Below are positions 44,781-52,827 of a stretch of 64,000 nt of DNA, one piece after another. Position 1 is the first letter of the stretch; each line of letters begins with the position of its first letter. The notes under the pieces were generated by a model. The model was given only the letters and a program-made list of their open reading frames with translations, was not told the DNA's origin and made no database searches. Where the stretch lies: assembly GCF_047601505.1 (NCBI RefSeq), contig NZ_JASGJD010000001.1, forward strand, positions 496,001 to 560,000, given 5' to 3'. Made by a program: the position numbers and the translations under genes. The stretch is from Cloacibacterium sp047601505 (lineage in GTDB: Bacteria > Bacteroidota > Bacteroidia > Flavobacteriales > Weeksellaceae).

Positions 44781-45080
44781 TTAGGATTGGTTTTTGTCTT
44801 TGTCCATCAATTCTCTAATTTTTTTTTCTTCCCAGTTTTTCCCGAGGATGAAATTAGGCAAAAAAACCGATAAACCGTGTGCTGTAAGTCCGATTCCCCA
44901 GAAAAATGTTCCCCAAAAATTTTTGAATTCAAAGTTTCCTGTTTTTTGAAAATTCAAAGCAACTATAAGAATGTTTACCAATACAAAAACCAGTGCATGA
45001 ATGTAAAAACCTTTTACTTGTTTTACTCTTTTTTTTGCATTTAAGTATTTGATATTGTTTTCGTTATTAATTATTTCCAT
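44781..45080 (-). CDS. 2TM-domain protein D
   Basis: A 99-aa protein of the 2TM domain family: KRVKQVKGFYIHALVFVLVNILI (helix 1), then FFWGIGLTAHGLSVFLPNF (helix 2) and the closing GKNWEEKKIRELM. Function of the family is unknown; it recurs with LytTR two-component genes. It overlaps the preceding 2TM gene by 14 bp. Confidence 0.85.
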   Translation of the reverse strand: MEIINNENNIKYLNAKKRVKQVKGFYIHALVFVLVNILIVALNFQKTGNFEFKNFWGTFFWGIGLTAHGLSVFLPNFILGKNWEEKKIRELMDKDKNQS

Positions 45081-45363
45081 TTTCTTCGTTTTTGATGTAT
45101 TTTTCTATTGTTTTTCTTTCCCAATCATAGTCTAAAACAAAAAGTTTTACGGCTTTCACGGCTAATATAATTCCCCAAATCCAAAAAATTATTGAAATTC
45201 TTCCGAAACCAAAATTGAATTTATCAAAAGAAAATAAATCTGAACCGTAAAATAATAAAAATAATATGCAGAAAATGAGCAAACTAACTACAAATTTTCT
45301 AATTCTGGCAACATGTTCTTTTGCTGCTTCGTATTTCATTTTTTCTATATCGTTATTTTCCAT
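45067..45363 (-). CDS. 2TM-domain protein C (divergent)
   Basis: A 98-aa two-helix protein. AKEHVARIRKFVVSLLIFCILFLL and IIFWIWGIILAVKAVKLFVLDYDWERKTIEKYI keep the 2TM layout, but the KGFY and HG motifs of its paralogues are lost. It starts 2 bp after the stop of protein B. Confidence 0.8.
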   Translation of the reverse strand: MENNDIEKMKYEAAKEHVARIRKFVVSLLIFCILFLLFYGSDLFSFDKFNFGFGRISIIFWIWGIILAVKAVKLFVLDYDWERKTIEKYIKNEENGNN

Positions 45364-45365
45364 AA

Positions 45366-45674
45366 TTATTTGTTTTTGAGTTGTTTATTCATTAATTCTT
45401 TGGTTTTTCTTTCTTCCCAATTGTTAAAAAAAGGAACGAAAAGGTAAATGCCATAACCAGCAAGGAAAATTCCCCATAAAATAACCATCCAAACGGTATA
45501 ATTTTTCGCAATATCAGCTAAATTTCCGTTGTAATTTTTGTTGATAAGAAAATATCCAACAATTAGAAATCCGATAACCAAGTAATAATAAGTTTTAATC
45601 TCTTTCACTCTTTTTTCTGCTTTTTTATAAGCGATATTCTTGTTAAATTCTTTATTTTCCATCGTTATTTCCAT
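45366..45674 (-). CDS. 2TM-domain protein B
   Basis: A 102-aa two-helix protein: AYKKAEKRVKEIKTYYYLVIGFLIVGYFLIN, then VWMVILWGIFLAGYGIYLFVPFFNNWEERKTKELM. It overlaps the histidine-kinase gene end by 10 bp. The frame start MEITMENKEF has a second Met four codons in; either could be used. Confidence 0.83.
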   Translation of the reverse strand: MEITMENKEFNKNIAYKKAEKRVKEIKTYYYLVIGFLIVGYFLINKNYNGNLADIAKNYTVWMVILWGIFLAGYGIYLFVPFFNNWEERKTKELMNKQLKNK

Positions 45675-47008
45675 TTTTTATCGTTTTCATCTTCTTTTTC
45701 CATGTATTTTTTTATCTGTCTTTCTTCCCAATCTCTTCCAATACCAAATGTTTTGAAAGCATGAGAAATTACTCCAATTCCCCAACCTAGCATTGGCCAA
45801 AAAGCCCACCAATATGACGGATTAGTTCTCCAATTGATGAAGAAAAGAAACGGAATGAAAACACAGTATGAGATTAAATTTCCGTAGAAACCTTTCAGTT
45901 CTTCTACTCTTTTTGCTGCTTTTTCGTAAGCAGATTGTTCTTGTGATGGCGAAAATGTATTCATCGCTTTTATTTTTTCTTTTAAAATCGGCAGTTTTAC
46001 TCTGAAAAAAGCTTCAGATTTTTCTATAAAAACATTTCTATCTGTTAGCAAATTATATCTGGAAACAATGTTTGCCAAACCAACTCCTGTAGATTTATGA
46101 GGAAGTTCTCTTTGTTGTAAATTGTTTTCAATAATAAGATTTCCGTTTTCTACAAAAATTTTGATATTCAAAGGTTTAGAAGAAGTTGCAAAATTATGTT
46201 TGATGGCATTTTCTAATAAAAGTTGCAAAGAAAGAGGCACTACAAAACCTTTTTTGTCTTCTTCGGAGATGGTAAATTCAAAAGTTACAGCGTCTTCGAA
46301 TCTTGTTTGTAGCAATTCACAATAGGTTTTAGCAAAGTTTATTTCTTCTTCTACCGTCACCATTTCTTTGTCTTTTTGTTCGAGAACATATCTATAAATT
46401 TTAGACATAGAATTTGTAAAACGTTGCGCCAAAGCAGGATTTTCCTCAATTAAAGAATCTAAAACATTCAAAGAATTGAACAGAAAATGTGGGTCTAATT
46501 GATTTTTGAGACTTTCGAATTGTGCATTGGCAGATTTGGCAATAAGTTTTTGTTCTACTATTTCTTGCTTTGCATTTTTTTTCATGGCAAGCATAAAGCC
46601 TTTCGCATGTCCAATTGCCGCAATGAGAAGAGAAAAATTAATAAAAAACCAATTGATAAAATTCAAATCTCCGTTGAAAAATTTTTCATGACTTTTACCT
46701 TGTATCAAAACGAAATTGATGTAATTGCAAGCATAAACAAGGATAATATTTAGGAGCAAAGTTCCTATAACGGCGGCAATGGTTCTTTCTTTGGTTTGTT
46801 CGGTCCAAGAGAATTTAGAATCCAGATAATCATTTAGATAGCTGTTTCCCAAACCGATGCAAAAAGTGTACATTGCCGAGATTAAAAAATACAACAAATA
46901 TCTTTGTATGGTTTTATCTCCTCCATCAATCATAAAGATAAAAACACTTATAATTAAGTTGATATACAGAAGATTAAGTGCGTTTTTTTTAATTTTCTCA
47001 AGATTCAT
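45665..47008 (-). CDS. LytS-type sensor histidine kinase fused to a C-terminal 2TM domain
   Basis: A 447-aa sensor. Four N-terminal transmembrane helices (about 11-27, 35-55, 78-102, 117-140) precede a His_kinase domain with H174 in QLDPHFLFNSLN, the HATPase-type LLENAIKHN (263-271) and GVGLANI (308-314). Residues 361-436 form a complete 2TM module: KRVEELKGFYGNL, GWGIGVISHAFKTFGIGRDWEERQIKKYM. The fused module is closely similar to the free 2TM proteins around it, suggesting it arose by gene fusion and that the free proteins interact with the kinase (inference). Confidence 0.9.
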   Translation of the reverse strand: MNLEKIKKNALNLLYINLIISVFIFMIDGGDKTIQRYLLYFLISAMYTFCIGLGNSYLNDYLDSKFSWTEQTKERTIAAVIGTLLLNIILVYACNYINFVLIQGKSHEKFFNGDLNFINWFFINFSLLIAAIGHAKGFMLAMKKNAKQEIVEQKLIAKSANAQFESLKNQLDPHFLFNSLNVLDSLIEENPALAQRFTNSMSKIYRYVLEQKDKEMVTVEEEINFAKTYCELLQTRFEDAVTFEFTISEEDKKGFVVPLSLQLLLENAIKHNFATSSKPLNIKIFVENGNLIIENNLQQRELPHKSTGVGLANIVSRYNLLTDRNVFIEKSEAFFRVKLPILKEKIKAMNTFSPSQEQSAYEKAAKRVEELKGFYGNLISYCVFIPFLFFINWRTNPSYWWAFWPMLGWGIGVISHAFKTFGIGRDWEERQIKKYMEKEDENDKKWK

Positions 47009-47036
47009 TTTTCCTAAAATTATAGTTTTTGAAAGC

Positions 47037-47327
47037 TTATTTATTCATGTATTCTTGAATTTTTCTCTCTTCCCAGTTTCTTCCCAAAATAAAACTTGGT
47101 GCAAAAACAGAAACTCCGTGAGCTAATAATCCAAATCCCCAGAAAAGGGCTGTCATATATCCATCAGCATTTGCAAAACCTTGGTTAGATTCTATACTGT
47201 TTGATATAATAATAAAAAGGTTTACACAAATATAAACAATAGCGTGAATGTAAAAGCCTTTAATTTTTTTAACCGCTCTTTTTGCTTCTTCTAATTTTGT
47301 GTTTGGTGTGTTGTTGTACGTTTTCAT
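47037..47327 (-). CDS. 2TM-domain protein A (first gene of operon)
   Basis: A 96-aa two-helix protein: AKRAVKKIKGFYIHAIVYICVNLFI, FWGFGLLAHGVSVFAPSFILGRNWEERKIQEYM. It is very close to protein D. It is the first gene after LytTR site A, with a leader of roughly 100 nt, and lies 28 bp before the kinase. Confidence 0.87.
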   Translation of the reverse strand: MKTYNNTPNTKLEEAKRAVKKIKGFYIHAIVYICVNLFIIISNSIESNQGFANADGYMTALFWGFGLLAHGVSVFAPSFILGRNWEERKIQEYMNK

Positions 47328-47433
47328 AAGTATATTTTTAATTGTTTTTCATTTGCCTTATGCAATCCTTCGGATTTCATAATGTTTTGTTTTTTTAATT
47401 AATATTTTGTGATTGTTTTTAAATTTCTTGATG

Positions 47434-47504
47434 TAAAGGTATTCTAAGAAAGGCGTTTTTAAAATTTTATATAACCGAACCGTAATTTTTAAAGTCCGAA
47501 TCGT
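47434..47504 (-). promoter_or_regulatory. LytTR-type site A with promoter, ahead of the 2TM/kinase/regulator operon
   Basis: Plus-strand repeats CCGAACCGT (47475-47483) and CCGAATCGT (47496-47504) are separated by 12 bp. Read on the minus strand they are ACGGTTCGG and ACGATTCGG, close to the LytTR consensus. The -7 element TACCTTTA (minus strand, 47434-47441) lies exactly 33 bp from the proximal repeat. Suggests autoregulation of the two-component operon. Confidence 0.75.
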
Positions 47505-47516
47505 AAAAATTAGTTT

Positions 47517-48302
47517 CTACTTTAAATTTTCGTTGACTTTAGTGATAATTACATCCGGATTAATGATTAAAGCCTTGATGTGGTCTCCACTGTATTCGAT
47601 GAAATTTTTTGGTTCTGAAGCAGTCTCGAAAAGTTCTTTTCCTAAAGCAAAAGGAATGTCTTTGTCTTCCTTGCTATGAATTAAAATCTTGGGAACAGAA
47701 ACCAATTTTATATCTTCTTTTGCAGAATAAGGCGAAACAAGATATTTTTTGATAACATCTTTAGCTTCAGGTTTATAACTGCAAGCCAAATCTGTGAAAG
47801 AAGTAAAAGCTCCATCTAAAATAAGCATAGAAATGTCTTTAGAATTTTCTTTAGCCAAATGTGTAGCAATTTGAGTTCCCAAAGATTGTCCATAAAGGAT
47901 AATTTTAGTGTTTTTAATCTCTTTTCTATTTTTTAAATAATCAAAAAATTGTTGTCCGTCTTTTGCAACATTTAAGTGAGTTGGCGTTCCAGATGATTTA
48001 CCATAACCTCTAAAATCTATCATAATTACTTGATAATTAGCATTAAGAAAAGGAATGGCCATTTTTTGAAAGTAAGTAACGTTTCCGCCAGCGCCATGAA
48101 AAAATACCAAAGTAGCTTTTGGGTTTTCTTTTTTGAAGAAAATTCCGGTTATAGAATCCTGTTCTACCTTTAAACTAAATTCTTCGTGAGGAAGTGTAAT
48201 TGGATTAATCACTTTATTTGGATAATAGAACTTGTCGTCCATTTGTGCGTTTGCGAATTGTAAGAAGAAAGTCGTAATTAGGAGTAATAATTTTGTTTTC
48301 AT
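47517..48302 (-). CDS. Secreted alpha/beta hydrolase
   Basis: A 261-aa exported hydrolase: signal peptide to about residue 19 (FANAQ), then LVFFHGAGGNVTYF (oxyanion region), nucleophile elbow LYGQSLGTQIA (Ser near 144) and a C-terminal Asp/His pair (HSKEDKDIPF, SGDHIKAL). It resembles BAAT/prolyl-oligopeptidase-type hydrolases of unknown substrate, probably periplasmic. It is controlled by LytTR site B. Its stop lies 12 bp from site A, and no terminator is seen. Confidence 0.85.
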   Translation of the reverse strand: MKTKLLLLITTFFLQFANAQMDDKFYYPNKVINPITLPHEEFSLKVEQDSITGIFFKKENPKATLVFFHGAGGNVTYFQKMAIPFLNANYQVIMIDFRGYGKSSGTPTHLNVAKDGQQFFDYLKNRKEIKNTKIILYGQSLGTQIATHLAKENSKDISMLILDGAFTSFTDLACSYKPEAKDVIKKYLVSPYSAKEDIKLVSVPKILIHSKEDKDIPFALGKELFETASEPKNFIEYSGDHIKALIINPDVIITKVNENLK

Positions 48303-48362
48303 AATTTTTAAATTTTAAAGATTGTTTTATTGATTTTTTGTAACTGTTTAAATTTCTTGATG

Positions 48363-48433
48363 TAAAGATATTGTGACAAACTACGGTTTCAAATTTTATA
48401 AAACTGAACCGTAATTTTCTTGTACTGAACTGT
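48363..48433 (-). promoter_or_regulatory. LytTR-type site B with promoter, ahead of the hydrolase
   Basis: Plus-strand CTGAACCGT (48404-48412) and CTGAACTGT (48425-48433), 12 bp apart. On the minus strand the distal one is ACAGTTCAG, a full match to the published LytTR repeat pattern [TA][AC][CA]GTTN[AG][TG]. The -7 TATCTTTA (48363-48370) lies 33 bp away. Confidence 0.8.
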
Positions 48434-48507
48434 AAAAAATTTCATTTTTTCTATTTTAGAATGCTAAAGAAGCATAGAAAATTCGGAGAGTTAATAAATT
48501 TTCGACA

Positions 48508-48542
48508 TAAAAAAACCTTTCTGCGCTCTAAGCGCAAAAAGG
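48508..48542 (-). terminator. Terminator after the TPR gene
   Basis: On the minus strand, CCTTTTTGCGC / GCGCAGAAAGG with a 5-base loop, followed by a T-tract (the A run at 48508-48515 of the plus strand). Confidence 0.85.
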
Positions 48543-48567
48543 GTAGAAAAAAAATTAATTCGAATGA

Positions 48568-49224
48568 TTATTTAGCTTGAGAAATCATGTAATTGGCTTC
48601 TTCTTGTCCCCAATTTGGATCAATTGAAGTTTTTGTTTTGTATGTTTTAAACTGTTCTAGTGCTTTTTTGAAAAGTTCAATTCCTTTTTGTTTGTTACCG
48701 CCAAATTGTTCTGGTGTAAAATACAAATCTTCGGCTTCCATTATGGTAATTCTAGGATTTTCCGGGTCTAATTTTTGAGCTTCATTTAAAGCAACTTGAG
48801 CAGCCTGACCTTCGGTTTGCCATCTTTCCATTGGGTTTACTATCATTTTTAAACCGTGATTCATTTTTTTCAGAATAAATATTTCAGCATTGTTGGGAGA
48901 TAGCGCTTCTGCTTTGTCAATATAATTTTGAGCTTCTTTTGCTACATCATCCAATTGTGAGAGTTGATTTTGTTGCATTAAAGTTCTTCCTTTTTTAATG
49001 ATAGAAAAAGCAGCATAATAATAAGGTTGCCAAAGTGTTTTTTCTTTATCGCCAATTCTGGCAAAATCGTTGGCTTGTGCAGTGTATTCGTCTAAATTGG
49101 CTTTTGGCATTTCTATAGTTTGAACTTTTGGCAACATTGCCTTTTCGTAAGCGGTTTGAGCAAAGCTGTAAGTAGTTGTAAATGTGATTGCAAGCGCTAA
49201 AATTGTTTTTTGTAAAGTTTTCAT
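48568..49224 (-). CDS. Secreted TPR-like protein
   Basis: A 218-aa protein with a signal peptide to about residue 22 (TTYSFAQ). Helical TPR-like units follow (for example AQNYIDKAEALSPNNAEIFIL and QVALNEAQKLDPENPRI, with the PEN/PNN turn after each pair). Probably periplasmic. It is a single-gene unit between LytTR site C and a terminator. No enzymatic motif. Confidence 0.75.
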   Translation of the reverse strand: MKTLQKTILALAITFTTTYSFAQTAYEKAMLPKVQTIEMPKANLDEYTAQANDFARIGDKEKTLWQPYYYAAFSIIKKGRTLMQQNQLSQLDDVAKEAQNYIDKAEALSPNNAEIFILKKMNHGLKMIVNPMERWQTEGQAAQVALNEAQKLDPENPRITIMEAEDLYFTPEQFGGNKQKGIELFKKALEQFKTYKTKTSIDPNWGQEEANYMISQAK

Positions 49225-49259
49225 GTTAAATATTTTTTATTTGTTTAAATTTTATGGTT

Positions 49260-49330
49260 CAAAGATATATTTACTTCTCAATTTTTTAAATTTTACTTCA
49301 CCGAACGGTAGATTTTCTTGTCTGAATGGT
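49260..49330 (-). promoter_or_regulatory. LytTR-type site C with promoter, ahead of the TPR gene
   Basis: Plus-strand CCGAACGGT (49301-49309) and CTGAATGGT (49322-49330), 12 bp apart. The proximal repeat reads ACCGTTCGG on the minus strand, a full consensus match. The -7 TATCTTTG (49260-49267) is a perfect TAnnTTTG, 33 bp from the repeats. Confidence 0.8.
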
Positions 49331-49333
49331 TTT

Positions 49334-49372
49334 ACTACCCCGTCAAAATTTTCAGAAAAAATTTTGCCACCC
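49334..49372. repeat. Palindromic dispersed element, copy 2
   Basis: Shares the left 20 bp ACTACCCCGTCAAAATTTTC and the right AAAATTTTGCCACCC with copy 1 at 44697-44776 but has a shorter centre. It begins 4 bp beyond LytTR site C. Confidence 0.7.
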
Positions 49373-49373
49373 T

Positions 49374-49399
49374 AGATTGCTTCCTTCGTCGCAATGACA
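49374..49399. repeat. REP-like element (AGATTGC...GCAATGACA), copy 1
   Basis: AGATTGC and GCAATGACA flank a short C/T-rich centre; ATTGC and GCAAT pair. The same ends recur at 60398-60428. Confidence 0.5.
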
Positions 49400-49420
49400 G
49401 GGGTATTTTACGCACCCAAA

Positions 49421-49455
49421 ACTTCCGACTTCCAACTTCCGACTTCTGACTTCCT
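49421..49455. repeat. Five tandem 7-bp units overlapping the TonB-receptor stop
   Basis: Units ACTTCCG, ACTTCCA, ACTTCCG, ACTTCTG, ACTTCCT follow in exact 7-bp register. The last unit overlaps the receptor's stop codon (49454-49456). Confidence 0.8.
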
Positions 49456-51667
49456 ACAAGTTTCCATTAATAGCTTCTTGTGTTTTATCGGTACCAAAAC
49501 TAATGAACCAACCTACAAAAACGAAGGTGTTAACTGGAGGTTTTATGGCAGCAGAACGCATTCCGTCGCTCGAAAAATTATAGCCATATATATTTTTAGA
49601 ACCCAAAACATTGTTGACTGACAATACAAAAACAGAGAAAGATTTTGCATCTTTTTTGCCAACACTCGGCACGTAATTTAGGCTGAAATTCAATACGTTA
49701 TAATCTTTGGTTTGTCCTTGGTTTTTCAAAATAGTATTTCCGTTTTCAGTTACAAAATTATAATAAGGTCTTCCGGAATTGTAATTGTAAGAAAAATTAA
49801 AACCAGTTTTCCAAGCGGTAATAAATTTTTTAGCAACGATAGAAATTGTGTGTTTTGCTGCAAAATTTGGGAAAAGTTGTTGGTTGTAATTCACATAATT
49901 TCTTTTAGAATCGAGATAAGAATAAGAAATCCAATAATCTATGTTTTTTAAAGTTTTTTTGTCTCTCCAAAAAAGTTCAATTCCCTTTGCATAGCCACTT
50001 CCGTTGTTATTGATGGCAATTGGTTTGTAGAAATTATTAGAAGTTTTTACCAAATCTTCGTATTTTTTGTAATAGGTTTCAAATCTCAAACTTCTACCAT
50101 CCACAGTTCTTTGGAGTTGAAAAATATAATGTTCTGCTCTTTGATAATTGGGGTTGTAATTGGCATCAAAATATTTACTTTCTGGGTTTTGATAGAAAAT
50201 TCCGTAAGCAAGAGAACTTGTCCAATCTTTTGAAATTCTGTAACCTAATGCAAATCTCGGTGAGAAATTCCATTGTTTTATAGCAGCAGAATTTTCTGCT
50301 CTTGCTCCTATTTGAACCGATAAATTATTGCTAATTCCTAAATTGGTTTCGGCGAAAAGCGAAGTGATTTTATCTTTGAAAATATAGTTGTCATTGGCTA
50401 CAGAAACCCAAGTTTTCTCGTTAGAATCATTAAATTCAATACCCGCTTTTATGTTAGAAATTTTATATAATTTTCTCTCGATTACCGCTTTTGCATTGAA
50501 GTAATTTCCTTTAGAATCAATGTCATAATTGAAAACTTCTGCATCGTTTTTATAGTTTTTGAAATTTAAAATATTTTGGTTGAAGGTGTAAGAAGTTCCC
50601 AAACTCAAAGTATATTTTCCAAATTTTTCTCTGTAAGAAAGCGAGTGAAAGGTATTTTTCCCTTTTTGATTGATTTTGTTATCATCGGCATAATCTTCTA
50701 AACTTGGCATGTTGAGTTTCATAGAATTGTTATCATAACTTCCGTAATATTTTATAAAACCGCCGCCTTTTGTTTTGATTCTAAAATTTCCATTTCCCGA
50801 AAAACTATTAGGAGCTTTTTCAAAATCTGTATTGAAATTAAGAACTTTTTGCATCAATTCTAAGTTAGAATATCCTAAAGAAATGCCGTAAGAATGGGTT
50901 CTTTCGTTATTTACACGTTGAATTCCGGCACTTGCGAAAATTGGAGAAATACCAAAATCTGCTGAATTTCTTTCGGGTAAATCGATGCTTTCTAAAGCCA
51001 AAATTGCAGATAAAGCTTGTCCGTAAAGAGCAGAATAACCACCGCTAGAAAATACATTTCCTTTGAAGAGGGAAGTGTTTAATCTATCCATAGATTTTAT
51101 TCCGGGCACAGAATTTCCAAAATAATTATTAACCAAATTCCCATCCATAAAGAATTTTGCTTCGGTTCCGGTTCCTCCTCTCACAAATAATCCTTCAGAT
51201 TCTCCCACTTTTTGAACTCCAGGCTGAGTTTCTAAAAATGAAGTAATTTGTGCATTAGCTCCAGCAGTTGTAAGCACATCTAAAGTGTTAAAAAGTGCCG
51301 AAGCTCTTTTTTTATCGCCAGCTTCCATGCTTCCTGCGGAAATTACCACAGCGTCTATTTCGTTAACAGATTCTTTTAATTCGGTATTAATGATGAGGTT
51401 TTTATTGTCAACAACTATATTTTTTTCAATTTCTATAAATTTTGGATTGGAGAAAACTAACGTTAAATTTCCTTTTTCAGAAGTTTCAAATTTGTAATTT
51501 CCAGATTCGTCTGTTGTTGCACCATCGTAAGTGTCTTTCAAAGTAACAGAAACGTCTTTTAAAGGTTTCCCGTGCTTTCCTAAAACTTTTCCAGAAATGG
51601 TAATTTGTGAGAATATAGTTAAGGTAAAAGCAAAGGTTAAAACGAAGGATAAAATTCGAGTTTGCAT
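49454..51667 (-). CDS. TonB-dependent outer-membrane receptor
   Basis: A 737-aa receptor. Signal peptide to about residue 21, a carboxypeptidase-like regulatory beta domain (ISGKVLGKHGKPLKDVSVTL, about 23-105), then a plug with LETQPGVQKVGESEGLFVRGG and a 22-strand barrel. Substrate unknown. An in-frame ATG at 51691 overlaps the -7 element of site D, so the ATG at 51667 (MQTRILSFVL) is chosen; the leader would then be about 15 nt. The C-terminal strand ends GWFISFGTDKTQEAINGNL rather than in a terminal aromatic. Confidence 0.9.
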   Translation of the reverse strand: MQTRILSFVLTFAFTLTIFSQITISGKVLGKHGKPLKDVSVTLKDTYDGATTDESGNYKFETSEKGNLTLVFSNPKFIEIEKNIVVDNKNLIINTELKESVNEIDAVVISAGSMEAGDKKRASALFNTLDVLTTAGANAQITSFLETQPGVQKVGESEGLFVRGGTGTEAKFFMDGNLVNNYFGNSVPGIKSMDRLNTSLFKGNVFSSGGYSALYGQALSAILALESIDLPERNSADFGISPIFASAGIQRVNNERTHSYGISLGYSNLELMQKVLNFNTDFEKAPNSFSGNGNFRIKTKGGGFIKYYGSYDNNSMKLNMPSLEDYADDNKINQKGKNTFHSLSYREKFGKYTLSLGTSYTFNQNILNFKNYKNDAEVFNYDIDSKGNYFNAKAVIERKLYKISNIKAGIEFNDSNEKTWVSVANDNYIFKDKITSLFAETNLGISNNLSVQIGARAENSAAIKQWNFSPRFALGYRISKDWTSSLAYGIFYQNPESKYFDANYNPNYQRAEHYIFQLQRTVDGRSLRFETYYKKYEDLVKTSNNFYKPIAINNNGSGYAKGIELFWRDKKTLKNIDYWISYSYLDSKRNYVNYNQQLFPNFAAKHTISIVAKKFITAWKTGFNFSYNYNSGRPYYNFVTENGNTILKNQGQTKDYNVLNFSLNYVPSVGKKDAKSFSVFVLSVNNVLGSKNIYGYNFSSDGMRSAAIKPPVNTFVFVGWFISFGTDKTQEAINGNL

Positions 51668-51688
51668 AATTTTTTGTTTTTGATGAAG

Positions 51689-51759
51689 CAAAGGTATTTT
51701 GGCTCATTCCTAAAAAGAAATAAGTTTTACTGAATGGTAAAAAAGTTATGCTGAGTGGT
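51689..51759 (-). promoter_or_regulatory. LytTR-type site D with promoter, ahead of the TonB-dependent receptor
   Basis: Plus-strand CTGAATGGT (51730-51738) and CTGAGTGGT (51751-51759), 12 bp apart. The -7 TACCTTTG (51689-51696) lies 33 bp from the proximal repeat. The distal edge lies 6 bp from the stop of the upstream AraC-type gene. Confidence 0.78.
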
Positions 51760-51765
51760 AAAAAA

Positions 51766-52671
51766 CTAAAGTATTGGAATGCAAAAATCTACAATACATT
51801 TTTTTTGTGGATGTTCTTTGAAATTATTGTGGTAAATTTCATAGGGATTGCTTCGTCTGAATTCGTAGCCATTTTCTTTCATCCAAAGGAAAAGTCCGTT
51901 CCAAGCTTTTTCAAATTCGTTGATTTCGATACAAAAACTTCCCACAATATATTTTCCTTTTGGTAACGTTTCTGGGGAAATTTCGCCATCCGTTTTTATG
52001 GGTTCGTTTAGCAACATACACGCATGAATTCTCACTTTATCAGGAGCAGTAACTTTGAAACTATCGTGATAAACGGTAATCATTTTTACATTTTCTCTTG
52101 GAAAAAGATTTTTAGAAATTGCCCAATTTATAAGTTTGTTATAAGAATTTTCTATATTTTGAACGCCAATACTTAATACTGATGCCAAATGAATTTCGGG
52201 CATTTCTTTTACTTCAATTTTTGCGTTTTCTTCCATAAAATTTTCTATTAGATTGAGGTTGTAAAGATATTGCTCAAAAACCACTTCTTTTTGTCCAATC
52301 TTGCTAACATTTTGGGTAATCTTGCTAAATTTTTCAGGTGAATTTTTTCTAAATTCGGTTGGAGAAATACCATAATATTTTTTGAAAGTTTTACTGAAAT
52401 TTGCGTTGCTTTTAAAACCAAATTGAGTGTAAATTTCTTCTAAACTTGTATTTTTTTTGAGGGCAAGCATCATCGCAGACTTTTCTAAACGCTTTCTGGT
52501 AATGTATTCTTGCAATGTTTCGGAAGTAACAGCGCGAAAAATTCTATGAAAATGAAATGGAGAATAAGTGGCAATTTCTGCTAGCTTTTCCAGAGAAAGT
52601 TCTTCGTTGATGTTCTCGTCAATATAGATTAAAACCTTCCTTATTCTTTTAAAATGTTCTTCGGCTGTCAT
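51766..52671 (-). CDS. AraC-family regulator with GyrI-like domain
   Basis: A 301-aa regulator: two helix-turn-helix motifs at the N-terminus (residues 8-105, with LSLEKLAEIATYSPFHFHRIFR and LEEIYTQFGFKSNANFSKTFKKYYGISPTEFR). A GyrI-like small-molecule-binding domain follows (about 145-300, with DEVR-like APDKVRIHACMLL and PKGKYIVGSF). This Rob/SoxS-like layout usually senses small compounds. It lies upstream of the TonB receptor in the same direction, but site D separates them. Confidence 0.88.
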   Translation of the reverse strand: MTAEEHFKRIRKVLIYIDENINEELSLEKLAEIATYSPFHFHRIFRAVTSETLQEYITRKRLEKSAMMLALKKNTSLEEIYTQFGFKSNANFSKTFKKYYGISPTEFRKNSPEKFSKITQNVSKIGQKEVVFEQYLYNLNLIENFMEENAKIEVKEMPEIHLASVLSIGVQNIENSYNKLINWAISKNLFPRENVKMITVYHDSFKVTAPDKVRIHACMLLNEPIKTDGEISPETLPKGKYIVGSFCIEINEFEKAWNGLFLWMKENGYEFRRSNPYEIYHNNFKEHPQKKCIVDFCIPIL

Positions 52672-52827
52672 TTTACAAAAATAAAAGTTCTCTTGTTTTT
52701 TGAGTTGTCTAATCTTGCTAAAATTAAAAAATAAAAGCCAAATCTTTCAAAAAAATAACTAGATTTATAAATGTTTTTTTTTGAATCAATTCATAATGTG
52801 TAATTTATTTTAAAAAATAGAGTATTT

